A program made the translations under genes and the position numbers. From positions 1-43,041 of the forward strand of contig JAUWPE010000005.1 of the NCBI GenBank assembly GCA_030611765.1: a stretch of 43,041 bases of DNA. Reading direction: 5' to 3'. The first letter of the stretch is position 1. Each line of letters starts with the position of its first letter. Below, piece by piece: positions 24,044-32,082 of the stretch. The DNA comes from Candidatus Cloacimonadota bacterium (lineage in GTDB: Bacteria; Cloacimonadota; Cloacimonadia; JGIOTU-2). The notes beneath the pieces are model-generated. The model was given only the letters and a program-made list of their open reading frames with translations. It was not told the DNA's origin and ran no database searches.

Positions 24044-25375
24044 TTAGAAACAAACCTTTGCTTTGAGATAGACTTCATCATTACCCTTCAAACTACTGAA
24101 TATATTGTTTCCTTTCCCATCGAGAATGTAAACTCCCAAAATCATTTCAATATTATCATACGGGAAAAAAGATAATTCTGGATTAAGAACTAAACCATAA
24201 TTATTTCTATAATCATCCCAATCGGTTACAGAAACTGCTCCGCCGATCGGAACTATTTTCAGTTCGTCATTAAAGAATTTCTTTTCAATGCGAAAAGTAA
24301 GATAATCATTCAGAGCGTCATTTCCTCTTTCATTAATAAAACCGTGAAGAAATTGAGTATTCAGATATATTCCATTTTTGAAAGTATAATCTCCACCAAT
24401 AACGAATTTGCAATACGGATCATTTTTCAAGGCAATTGATTTTGTTATGGAATCCCCAACTATAGTTTGCATTTCGACTTCATCGGGAATCGTGAGAGCA
24501 GCTTCTCCCCAAATTCCTACATTGAGAAGGCTTCCGGCAAAATCGGCACCGATAATCTGCATTTTTGGATAGATCATCTCTGCTGCCACATCTACAGTTT
24601 CCAATTTGTCGACGGGAATAATAGTTAATTTGTTAAGCAAAGGCAAATCGTCTCTACCATAATAATAACTTGCCGATAAATCATAATCGAATAAATAGGT
24701 GCCGACTTTAAAGCCTGCCTGTGACGATTCCGTCAATTTCTGTTCAGGTAAGATAATTCTATCCGAATAATTCCGAAGCGTCATTCCAGCAGGAAGTTCC
24801 ATCGGTTGTGATAGAGCGGAAGCATAAATGCCCGAAGGTAAAACTGCCGGAGTGAAGATAGGCACATATACTCCTGAAAAAGTGAAATCTTTCCAGTAAT
24901 AAGTTGTCAAAACAGAATTTACACCCGATTGTTCACCAAAATTGAAAACATCTTCCAGATCTTCAGGACAGATATTGCTGGTCGGATTCAATTTGTCGGC
25001 AGTTCCCCATGTAATTATCTGTCGTCCGATCCTGACATCCAAATCTTGTAAGACAAACTGGTATAGATCGAGATATGCTTCCCGAAATTCCAATTCCCAT
25101 TTATAGACTTTATCTTTGTTCTGCAAATCCACTGTTCTAGATATTTCAGAAAAGCCTAATCCTCTTAAACGAACTTCACTGAAAAAATGATACTTGTTAG
25201 AATACGAACCTTGAAATTTGAGCCCTAATTGATTTTCATTCCATGTAAAAGAATTATCATCTGTTAGCATACGGTTATCTGTTTTCAGATAACCATTGAT
25301 ACTGAAATTTTCTTGAGCATAAGAACTGCTGAATATCGCAACTAATATGCTGATGAATACGATTATTTTTTTCAT
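24044..25375 (-). CDS. Outer-membrane beta-barrel protein (DUF1302-like)
   Basis: 443 residues with a signal peptide (1-20, cleavage after YA-Q). Alternating beta-strand pattern throughout and a terminal phenylalanine in YLKAKVCF, as expected for an outer-membrane barrel. The phrase REAYLDLYQFVLQDLDVRIGRQIITWGTADKLNPTS near 95-130 matches the (G/R)RQ..WG.AD signature of DUF1302-type proteins, which commonly travel with RND exporters and LolA-like proteins. It lies downstream of just such genes (RND, patatin, LolA-like). Role as the outer-membrane component of lipid transport is inference. Confidence 0.75.
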   Translation of the reverse strand: MKKIIVFISILVAIFSSSYAQENFSINGYLKTDNRMLTDDNSFTWNENQLGLKFQGSYSNKYHFFSEVRLRGLGFSEISRTVDLQNKDKVYKWELEFREAYLDLYQFVLQDLDVRIGRQIITWGTADKLNPTSNICPEDLEDVFNFGEQSGVNSVLTTYYWKDFTFSGVYVPIFTPAVLPSGIYASALSQPMELPAGMTLRNYSDRIILPEQKLTESSQAGFKVGTYLFDYDLSASYYYGRDDLPLLNKLTIIPVDKLETVDVAAEMIYPKMQIIGADFAGSLLNVGIWGEAALTIPDEVEMQTIVGDSITKSIALKNDPYCKFVIGGDYTFKNGIYLNTQFLHGFINERGNDALNDYLTFRIEKKFFNDELKIVPIGGAVSVTDWDDYRNNYGLVLNPELSFFPYDNIEMILGVYILDGKGNNIFSSLKGNDEVYLKAKVCF

Positions 25376-25677
25376 AAGTAATTCCTTTTATTATTATATG
25401 GAGTAGCCGAGTCTCTCGGCTGAATTCTTTTCTTTACCAAGCCCCTGCTTGGTAACGCAATTTGTTGTGAAACACTGTTTCACATTTTGTAATTATGTTC
25501 CCAAAGAGGGAACAGTTAAATTTGCCCGCCCTGTGTAATTGCTTTGTACCACTTCGTGGATTAAACATGGCAAGCATTTAACGTCCTAAAGCTTTGGGAA
25601 CAAGAATCGGTAATGGTCGGTGTTTCACGATTCAACCATTGCGAAGGTCTTCGACCATTCGCAAGGTTTTGGATAAT
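25376..25677. repeat. Cluster of short palindromes between the barrel and LolA-like genes
   Basis: No gene. Successive palindromes: AGCCGAG/CTCGGCT at 25405-25421; TTACCAAGC/GCTTGGTAA at 25434-25455; TGTGAAACA/TGTTTCACA at 25466-25484; GTTCCC/GGGAAC at 25497-25513; then a 37-base unit at 25634-25670 that shares 16 bases (AAACCTTGCGAATGGT on the minus strand) with 38025-38061. The TTGGGAAC words also recur in the repeats near folC. This looks like a landing zone for several REP-like families. Confidence 0.65.
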
Positions 25678-26424
25678 CTATTTCACTCTTTTCAGATTTC
25701 TTTTAGTGAATATATCATCTGAAAGACCTTTATCCAATTCAATTTTTTCAATGATCATTTTGGTGCTGTGCTGTTTTTTCAGGTCTGTCATTTCCGCTTC
25801 TGAAGCAATCCAATATTTACCATTCTTTTTAATGTTTCGGCTTTCAAATAATTTCCAAAGAAAGGAGTTATTATCATAAAATTCCAATTTTACAGGATAA
25901 AAATTATCTTGCCTTACCCACATTTTCAGTTTGCTGTAACTCTTTTCCACACCCTGTTTGGGAATAAGTTCCAGAATATACAGACTATCAGTTTTTTCCA
26001 GGAGAGTGGCATTATATTCTTCTGCATATTTGCTAGCACTCATATCATCATAACTGAAATCCGTGCCGGCAAAATTATCATTTTTGATATGAGAAGCAAT
26101 TCTTCTTACTTTATGAAATGCCGGAAGATATAGATATTGAACATCGTCGGGAAGTGATAAGAAGCTAACACCTTTCTGGTCTGCCGGTGAAAGAAAGCGA
26201 ACTAAACGCATTTCATCACCTTTCTGATACATCTTCATCTCTCGAATTTTCTCATTTCCGCCTTTGTCCGTTAAGGTCATTTTAAGGGATATTTCCTGAT
26301 CTTGCGGTGCATTCACGACTGCATCTGCATTTTTCAGAATGTCTTCTGCTGTGGGTGTTTGAGCATAAATACTTCCACATACCAAAATCAGAAGCATTGT
26401 AATGGTTATTGCCATTTTTTTCAT
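25678..26424 (-). CDS. LolA-like outer-membrane lipoprotein-sorting protein (PF17131 type)
   Basis: 248 residues, AAGGAG before the ATG, signal peptide 1-21 (cleaved after YA-Q). Periplasmic LolA-like half-barrel: AEDILKNADAVVNAPQD at the start, then KMTLTDKGGNEKIREMKMYQKGDEMRLVRFLSP, PADQKGVSFLSLPDDVQYLYLPAFHKVRRI and FAGTDFSYDDM near 115-125, and a late YPVKLEFYD strand. These phrases are characteristic of the family that accompanies RND/MMPL exporters rather than of true LolA. It presumably shields a hydrophobic ligand between the membranes, with the RND pump upstream and the barrel downstream as partners. Confidence 0.87.
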   Translation of the reverse strand: MKKMAITITMLLILVCGSIYAQTPTAEDILKNADAVVNAPQDQEISLKMTLTDKGGNEKIREMKMYQKGDEMRLVRFLSPADQKGVSFLSLPDDVQYLYLPAFHKVRRIASHIKNDNFAGTDFSYDDMSASKYAEEYNATLLEKTDSLYILELIPKQGVEKSYSKLKMWVRQDNFYPVKLEFYDNNSFLWKLFESRNIKKNGKYWIASEAEMTDLKKQHSTKMIIEKIELDKGLSDDIFTKRNLKRVK

Positions 26425-26490
26425 TTTTGTCTCCTTTGTTTTTTTTATCTTTTTTAAGGGTTTTGCATAATTGGTGAATTTTTATCAACC

Positions 26491-26549
26491 AACCTCATCC
26501 CCTAGCCCCTTCTCCTAAAAAGAGAAGGGGAATTCATTGAGGTGAGGTA
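26491..26549. repeat. Nested palindrome between patatin and LolA-like genes
   Basis: Inner arms CCCCTTCTC / GAGAAGGGG with loop CTAAAAA, outer arms ACCTCA / TGAGGT. The 'CCCCTAGCCCCTTCTCC' phrase is a dispersed repeat seen in many unrelated bacterial genomes. It may double as a transcript-end hairpin for the patatin gene. Confidence 0.6.
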
Positions 26550-26576
26550 AAAAACGCTCCATTTTGCAGAACTCAT

Positions 26577-27518
26577 TTATTTTTCTTTTAAAATTTTTTC
26601 GGCAGCTTCATATCCTTTTTCTATTATTTCTTCTGCTTTATAAAATTCGAACATATTTACGCTACCAACATCCGGTTCGATCAAAACATCAGGTTTGTAT
26701 AATTCGATAGATTGTGTTATCATTTTTTCTTGAGCTATCTTAATCGATTGATTGAATATTTTTTTCATGCTGGGTAGATCTTCTTTCTCTTTGTGTTTGA
26801 TGAAATTCCTTATCCATTTCTTATCGACAATTAAGTCTTCGAGTTTTCTTTGCAGAGTAGGAATAATTTCGAGAGGTTTCTCTAAATTTATTTTATTGTC
26901 ACTCTTTTTATCGCGTTTAATGTCCGACATGTTTTTTGACGACAAAACATTAACTGCAATAATATGATTTGCACCTATTTCACGTGCTACATTAATTGGA
27001 ACAGGACTAACGAGACCGCCGTCAACGAGAATAATATTATTCCAGATTACCGGTTGAAATACAATAGGGATTGAAATACTGGCACGAATTGCTTCTACGA
27101 GATCGCCTTTACTAAAATGGATTTCCTGACCTGTGAGCAGATCGGTTGCTACTGCTGCAAATGGGATTTCCAGTTCTTCAATATTTTTTTTACCTAATAT
27201 TGAGGTTAAAAATTTCTGAACTTTTAAACCTGTAACCAAACCTGATTTTCCAAATCCGGGTGAAAAAAGCTTTGCAGTTGAAGTTAGATCGGTTTTAAGA
27301 GCAATATCCTCAATTTCTTTGATACTTAATCCGCCGGCATAAGCACCTCCGATCAAAGCTCCAATACTCGAACCGGCAATAAAATCAATTTTTACATTCA
27401 TTTCTTCTAAATATTTTATAACGCCGATATGAGATAGCCCTTTTGCGCCACCGCAGCCAAGAACCAAACCCACTTTTTTCTTTTTAAAGTGCTTCATTAA
27501 TTTATCTTTCCATTCCAT
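26577..27518 (-). CDS. Patatin-like phospholipase (RssA/YchK type)
   Basis: 313 residues, GAGGT before the ATG. Serine-aspartate dyad hydrolase: oxyanion-hole GCGGAKGLSHIG at 21-32, nucleophile elbow GSSIG with S51, and DGG with D166. Patatin domain ends near 205; the remaining ~105 residues are helical and charged. No signal peptide, so it acts in the cytoplasm or at the inner membrane on acyl lipids. It lies 10 bases after the RND gene, suggesting its lipolysis is tied to exporter substrates or to membrane lipid recycling feeding FakA/FakB. Confidence 0.88.
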   Translation of the reverse strand: MEWKDKLMKHFKKKKVGLVLGCGGAKGLSHIGVIKYLEEMNVKIDFIAGSSIGALIGGAYAGGLSIKEIEDIALKTDLTSTAKLFSPGFGKSGLVTGLKVQKFLTSILGKKNIEELEIPFAAVATDLLTGQEIHFSKGDLVEAIRASISIPIVFQPVIWNNIILVDGGLVSPVPINVAREIGANHIIAVNVLSSKNMSDIKRDKKSDNKINLEKPLEIIPTLQRKLEDLIVDKKWIRNFIKHKEKEDLPSMKKIFNQSIKIAQEKMITQSIELYKPDVLIEPDVGSVNMFEFYKAEEIIEKGYEAAEKILKEK

Positions 27519-27528
27519 AATTATTACC

Positions 27529-30474
27529 TCATTTTTTATCTTTAAAATTATTCACTTTCTGTTTTATGTTTGCTTTGATATTTATTGCCCGTCTCAACGC
27601 CAAATGTTTCAAGTCTCCAATGAAGGAAGCGTGTGTGATCAAAAGAAGTGAAGGCAAAAATGTTAAGGATGCTGTAGCACTGACTACCATTGTAAGTGCA
27701 ATTAACCAGCCGAATCTTTGCATTGGAACAATACTGCCCAATAATAATGTCAGGAAACCGAGCATTACGGAAAAAGCATTAATTATGATACCTTTACCAG
27801 TTGTTTGGAGTGTGGTTTCAAGAGCGTTTTCTACGCTATTTTTTTTACCGATCTCAAAATGAAAACGATTATTGAAATGGATCGTATAATCGATCCCAAT
27901 TCCAACGGCAACACTCCCGATCATCACGGTAGCCGCATCTAACGGTATTTTGAAAATCCACATAATCGCAAAATTGAAAAGAACAGTAAGAATAATCGGC
28001 AAAATGGAAATCAAGCCCCCAATGAACGATTTGAATTGAATTGCCAGCAAAATAAACACAAGTCCAATCGCAAAAAGAAGACTGTATGTCTGGCTGGAAA
28101 CGATGTTGTTGTCGATGTCTTTATAAATTATCGGCATACCGGTTTGCTGTAAATCGAGAGAGATCGTTGGGTTCTGCTCATCTTTATTTAAGTTATTAAA
28201 TTTTGTATTAGAAAGGAAAATCTGTGTGTCATTAATTTCCCAGACATCACCGATCAGATTCTTTTTAAAATCAGGATTTTGCTGAATATCTTTTGAAAAT
28301 AACGGGGTTATTTCTTTTATCAGGTTATTAACTTTATTCCATTCAATTTCATTCTTGATGATTGTTGAAATGGAAATTGCAGCATAATCCAGCATTTCAG
28401 GATCATCTTCATAATACGAGTAAGGAACAACTTTCTTTAAGTTTGAAACAATCCCCTTTTCAGAATAATCCTCATTTTTCTCAACATATTTCAGGAGAGA
28501 TTTTACCACTTTATTCTGTAAAGATGAAGATTCTATCAGCAGATCACTATCCTCATCATTCATATAATCTACCAATTTAATGGTTAGATTGGAAGTTGGA
28601 ATTTCCTGATCATCTTGAGTTAAATATTTATGCAGAATTTTTTCTAAAGCATCTCGATCTTTTATTTCAAAACCATAATGAGCAGCATCATAAAAAATCT
28701 TATTAGAAATATTTTCCGCTCTTTCCTGATTTATCTCTTCTGTAATGGAATTTGTTTCTGTTAAGTCTATTGTTAAAATATCAGAATTTATATTTTTGGA
28801 GATGAAATCATCAATGCTGTCAATAATATATCTGCCTTTTTTTGTATCAACCGTGCCCAGTTTTGCCTGAATTAATCCTTCATTATTTTGCGAATTGATC
28901 AATTGCGGGAGAATTTCATTTCCCTCTAAAAAGAACCAGAGATTTGCTACTCCTTCGCGGGTTTCCGGAATACAATAACTGTCATTCATCACATCGTTCA
29001 TTTCACAGATCAGATCTGCAATAGATTGTGGACTATGCACATCCGGTAAGTTTTTCAAGTATTTTTCCAATTTTATCATTTCCTTTAATACTGCCGGTTC
29101 CTGCAAATCACCTTTTACTAAGATCTGGATAGGAATGGAACCACCGAGTTTAGATTCCATCATATCTTCCGCCTGACGAATTTCACTGTCCTTCTTAAAA
29201 TAATCCACCATATTTACTTCTCTGTTAATTTTAAAGAGCGAGAAGATTCCAATAGCAACAATAAAAAAACCGATAATCAGAATAGCAATCCTTCTTTTTA
29301 GAATTAATCTGCTTAATCCGGTCATAAAACGATTCATTAAGGTCGGCTCAAGAGATTCTTTCTTTGCTTTGATTTTGGGAGCAGGCATAAATGATAATAG
29401 AGCAGGCAGAAAAGTGATGGCAACAATAAAGGCAAACAAAACCCCGATTGCCGTGAAAACCCCGAACTCTTTGATAATCGTTAAATTGGAAACTAAAAAT
29501 GCCAAAAAACCGATAGATGTTGTTAATCCAGCCAGAAAAATTGGCACACCGACTTCGCTGATAGTATCTTTGATAGCTTCGATTTTATTATCACCTTTGC
29601 GAATATCTTCCATATATTTATTTACGAGATGAATTCCGTAAGCACTGCCGATAGCGAGCAGTAATATGGGTATTCCATCAGAAGCAACTGTTAGTTTGAT
29701 CCCAAATAAAGACATTAATCCCAATCCCCAGGTTGTACTGATGATCACAGTTACAAGTGGCAATATCACTCCTCGCTTGCTGCGGAAACTTATTGCCAAA
29801 GTTATGATCAGCAAAAGAAGAACTATAGGAAGTAATTTGGCAACATCGGAATTAATAACATCTGTCAGATAAATCATCTGGAAGGGGATACCGGCAAAAT
29901 ATAATTTTTCATTTCCTTCTGTGGACAGAACGAATTCTTTCATTTCTCGTCCAACAACAAGCCGGTCTGCATCTTCATTTAATCGGGCAATAACTACTGC
30001 TATAGTTCCATCATCCGAAACGATATTTCCACGATACATTTCTTTGGATAAAGTGTAATTTTTGATCTTTTCCAATTCATCTTTTTCAGAGGGGATATGA
30101 CGTTCATCGAACAGTTTTCCGACTTCCAGTCCATCTTCCATCTTCTTAATATCGATAACATCCGTCAGACTGGTTACATAAGATATTTCCGACATTTCTT
30201 TGAATTTTTGTGTTATTGTGTTTATCCGCTTTAAGGTGTTTGGATTGAATACATCCTCAGTTTCCATCGCAATCATTGCCAGAGAATTACCCCCGAATTT
30301 TTCTCCAACTTCATTGAATAAAACTACATTTGGATCGTCCTGCGGTAAATATTTCAGTATGTCGCTGCTGATTTCCAGTTTTCTTAATTGGAATGCCATA
30401 AATACCGTTATAATGATAGTTCCAATTATAATCGTAACACGATATTTCAGTACCAGTTCTGCGAATTTTCTCAT
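27529..30474 (-). CDS. RND-superfamily exporter with MMPL/SSD-type domains
   Basis: 981 residues, AGGGGA before the ATG. Two repeats, each with one helix, a large periplasmic domain and a five-helix bundle: helix 10-28, periplasmic ~30-205, helices ~210-385 (GSAYGIHLVNKYMED); helix ~393-415, periplasmic ~420-785, helices ~790-960 (GSVAVGIGIDYTIHFNNRFHFE). The second periplasmic part is ~350 residues, about twice the first, and rich in charged residues. Such proteins (HpnN and MmpL types) move lipids or hydrophobic compounds out of the inner membrane using the proton gradient. Partners likely include the LolA-like protein and barrel downstream. Confidence 0.88.
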   Translation of the reverse strand: MRKFAELVLKYRVTIIIGTIIITVFMAFQLRKLEISSDILKYLPQDDPNVVLFNEVGEKFGGNSLAMIAMETEDVFNPNTLKRINTITQKFKEMSEISYVTSLTDVIDIKKMEDGLEVGKLFDERHIPSEKDELEKIKNYTLSKEMYRGNIVSDDGTIAVVIARLNEDADRLVVGREMKEFVLSTEGNEKLYFAGIPFQMIYLTDVINSDVAKLLPIVLLLLIITLAISFRSKRGVILPLVTVIISTTWGLGLMSLFGIKLTVASDGIPILLLAIGSAYGIHLVNKYMEDIRKGDNKIEAIKDTISEVGVPIFLAGLTTSIGFLAFLVSNLTIIKEFGVFTAIGVLFAFIVAITFLPALLSFMPAPKIKAKKESLEPTLMNRFMTGLSRLILKRRIAILIIGFFIVAIGIFSLFKINREVNMVDYFKKDSEIRQAEDMMESKLGGSIPIQILVKGDLQEPAVLKEMIKLEKYLKNLPDVHSPQSIADLICEMNDVMNDSYCIPETREGVANLWFFLEGNEILPQLINSQNNEGLIQAKLGTVDTKKGRYIIDSIDDFISKNINSDILTIDLTETNSITEEINQERAENISNKIFYDAAHYGFEIKDRDALEKILHKYLTQDDQEIPTSNLTIKLVDYMNDEDSDLLIESSSLQNKVVKSLLKYVEKNEDYSEKGIVSNLKKVVPYSYYEDDPEMLDYAAISISTIIKNEIEWNKVNNLIKEITPLFSKDIQQNPDFKKNLIGDVWEINDTQIFLSNTKFNNLNKDEQNPTISLDLQQTGMPIIYKDIDNNIVSSQTYSLLFAIGLVFILLAIQFKSFIGGLISILPIILTVLFNFAIMWIFKIPLDAATVMIGSVAVGIGIDYTIHFNNRFHFEIGKKNSVENALETTLQTTGKGIIINAFSVMLGFLTLLLGSIVPMQRFGWLIALTMVVSATASLTFLPSLLLITHASFIGDLKHLALRRAINIKANIKQKVNNFKDKK

Positions 30475-30551
30475 ATTTTATTTTCCCCTACATATCTTTT
30501 TTTATATTTTTTTGTTTTCGTGAATTTCCTTTTGATTAATATCTTCATCAA

Positions 30552-30980
30552 TTACTGCAATTGATAAAGTTTTGTAATATCAATATCTTCTAAATCATCT
30601 CCCTTGTTGACATGAATCGTTCGTGGGATTGTAAGTCCCGTGAGTGAGTCAAGGTCGCCATAATAACCAACTTTGTCAGTATCCAGATCGAAAATAAAGT
30701 TAGGATTTGCATCATCGATAGCTGCTACATAATGATCTCCTGCACTTACTGCAACCATTGTATAATTTCCATTAGAATTTGTTATCATTCCATTGGAAAG
30801 TGAAAGACCCGTGCTTACGGAATCCCCAGCAGCAAGTAGTATGACATACGCACCTGAAACTGGATCTCCATCATTGCTTACGTTCCCTGAAATAGTTGTA
30901 GTTATCGCTTTCACGATATCTCCACAGCCAGATATTGTGATAACTATCAAAACTGCTAATACATAAAATCTTTTTTTCAT
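30552..30980 (-). CDS. Lipoprotein with a carboxypeptidase-regulatory-like beta domain
   Basis: 142 residues. Signal sequence with lipobox ITISGC, so lipidated at C19. The rest is one beta-sandwich domain of the carboxypeptidase-regulatory type (TISGNVSNDGDPVSGAYVILL, SNGNYTMVAVSAGDHYVAAID). It ends with a short segment DDLEDIDITKLYQL. Such domains bind or brace other envelope proteins. It lies between the START-like gene and the RND gene on the same strand, so it may be an accessory of that export path. No catalytic residues are apparent. Confidence 0.75.
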   Translation of the reverse strand: MKKRFYVLAVLIVITISGCGDIVKAITTTISGNVSNDGDPVSGAYVILLAAGDSVSTGLSLSNGMITNSNGNYTMVAVSAGDHYVAAIDDANPNFIFDLDTDKVGYYGDLDSLTGLTIPRTIHVNKGDDLEDIDITKLYQLQ

Positions 30981-31000
30981 TTTAATTCTCCTTTTTTTGT

Positions 31001-31621
31001 TTATGGTAGCTCTGCTCTATCTTTTATTGCTTTCATATTAATCCTGAGGGGAGACAGATACAATGGAAATTCCATCTCCGGTTTTTTATTGATCAAAAAT
31101 TTTGCAACACCTGTAAAGTTGTCTCTATCAACTTCCTTTGTCCGAAAAAGCACAACACGCTTCCCTTGATTAATCGGAATTAATTTATAACGACCTGTCT
31201 CCCTATTTATTTCGGTATCTATGATAATAAGTTCGGGTTTTTTTAAAATATATTTGGTAGTATATCTAACAGTAGAACCAATAACCATAAATTTAAATTC
31301 TACAGCAGATTCAACTGTAATCTCATTATTGTCTTTCTTTATAATTTTACAATCTTTATGTCCTGGTATAAATTCAGGATAGTTTTCAAAATCGGTTAAC
31401 ACCTTCCATACTTTATCCAACGGTGCATCAATTAGGATAGCCAATGTTATGTATTTAATTTCTCCATTTATTTCTTCAAGATGAATTAATTCACCTTTGT
31501 TTAGTAATATTTTTAAAGTTGATTCATCCAATTCTTGCTCTAATATATTTGCAAAAGTACTATTTGCAACCAAAATAATCAAACTCATAGTTAATATAAT
31601 TGCTGATGTTTTTTTAATCAT
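31001..31621 (-). CDS. Exported START/SRPBCC-domain protein
   Basis: 206 residues with a signal peptide (1-24, ANSTFA-N). Residues ~45-200 are a polyketide-cyclase/START-like helix-grip domain: ITLAILIDAPLDKVWKVLTDFENYPEFIPGHKDCKII at its start, ESAVEFKFMVIGSTVRYTTKYI in the middle, and a long C-terminal helix region. This fold binds lipids or other hydrophobic ligands in a deep cavity; secretion to the periplasm is less usual. Its ATG overlaps the stop of the GtrA gene. It could carry lipid between the membranes in concert with the RND and LolA-like proteins, which is inference. Confidence 0.82.
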   Translation of the reverse strand: MIKKTSAIILTMSLIILVANSTFANILEQELDESTLKILLNKGELIHLEEINGEIKYITLAILIDAPLDKVWKVLTDFENYPEFIPGHKDCKIIKKDNNEITVESAVEFKFMVIGSTVRYTTKYILKKPELIIIDTEINRETGRYKLIPINQGKRVVLFRTKEVDRDNFTGVAKFLINKKPEMEFPLYLSPLRINMKAIKDRAELP

Positions 31622-32031
31622 TATTTATTATCCTCTTTTTTAAATATATACTTCTCATTTGCAAAAAAGCTAAAAATTCCGGAAAAACATAATGCTATAA
31701 CATTACAGATAACGATATGAAAATGAAAAAGTTCATTGATCACAGATAGCAATCCTATTTTTATGACAAGAGAAATTAATAATGCAAAATTATAACCTAG
31801 AAAAAGTCTGAAAAAACTTGATCTATCATTATGAACTCTATGATTCCATATCCAGAAATAGCAGATAATATAGGTTACAGCAATTCCTAATTCATAGGAG
31901 ATTGCCGGAGATAATACATATTTTGTGAAATAGGAATGAAAAAAAAGTGTTGTAAGTATCCATAACACAGATGTGTCGACAATTGCTCCGACAACTCCTC
32001 TTATTGCAAACTTTATGAAATTTCGCAGCAT
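31621..32031 (-). CDS. GtrA-family membrane protein
   Basis: 136 residues with four membrane helices. GtrA signature at the start (FIKFAIRGVVGAIVDTSVLWILTTLF) and the third-helix phrase NVIALCFSGIFSFFANEKYIFK at the end. Members are thought to help flip polyprenyl-phosphate-linked sugars (as in O-antigen glucosylation) or otherwise assist lipid-linked glycan steps. No glycosyltransferase gene is adjacent. Its last base overlaps the START-like gene start. Confidence 0.85.
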   Translation of the reverse strand: MLRNFIKFAIRGVVGAIVDTSVLWILTTLFFHSYFTKYVLSPAISYELGIAVTYIICYFWIWNHRVHNDRSSFFRLFLGYNFALLISLVIKIGLLSVINELFHFHIVICNVIALCFSGIFSFFANEKYIFKKEDNK

Positions 32032-32082
32032 ATTAATTCACTAATTCGGGCATTAGTTTTTCTTTATTGAACATTATGATAT

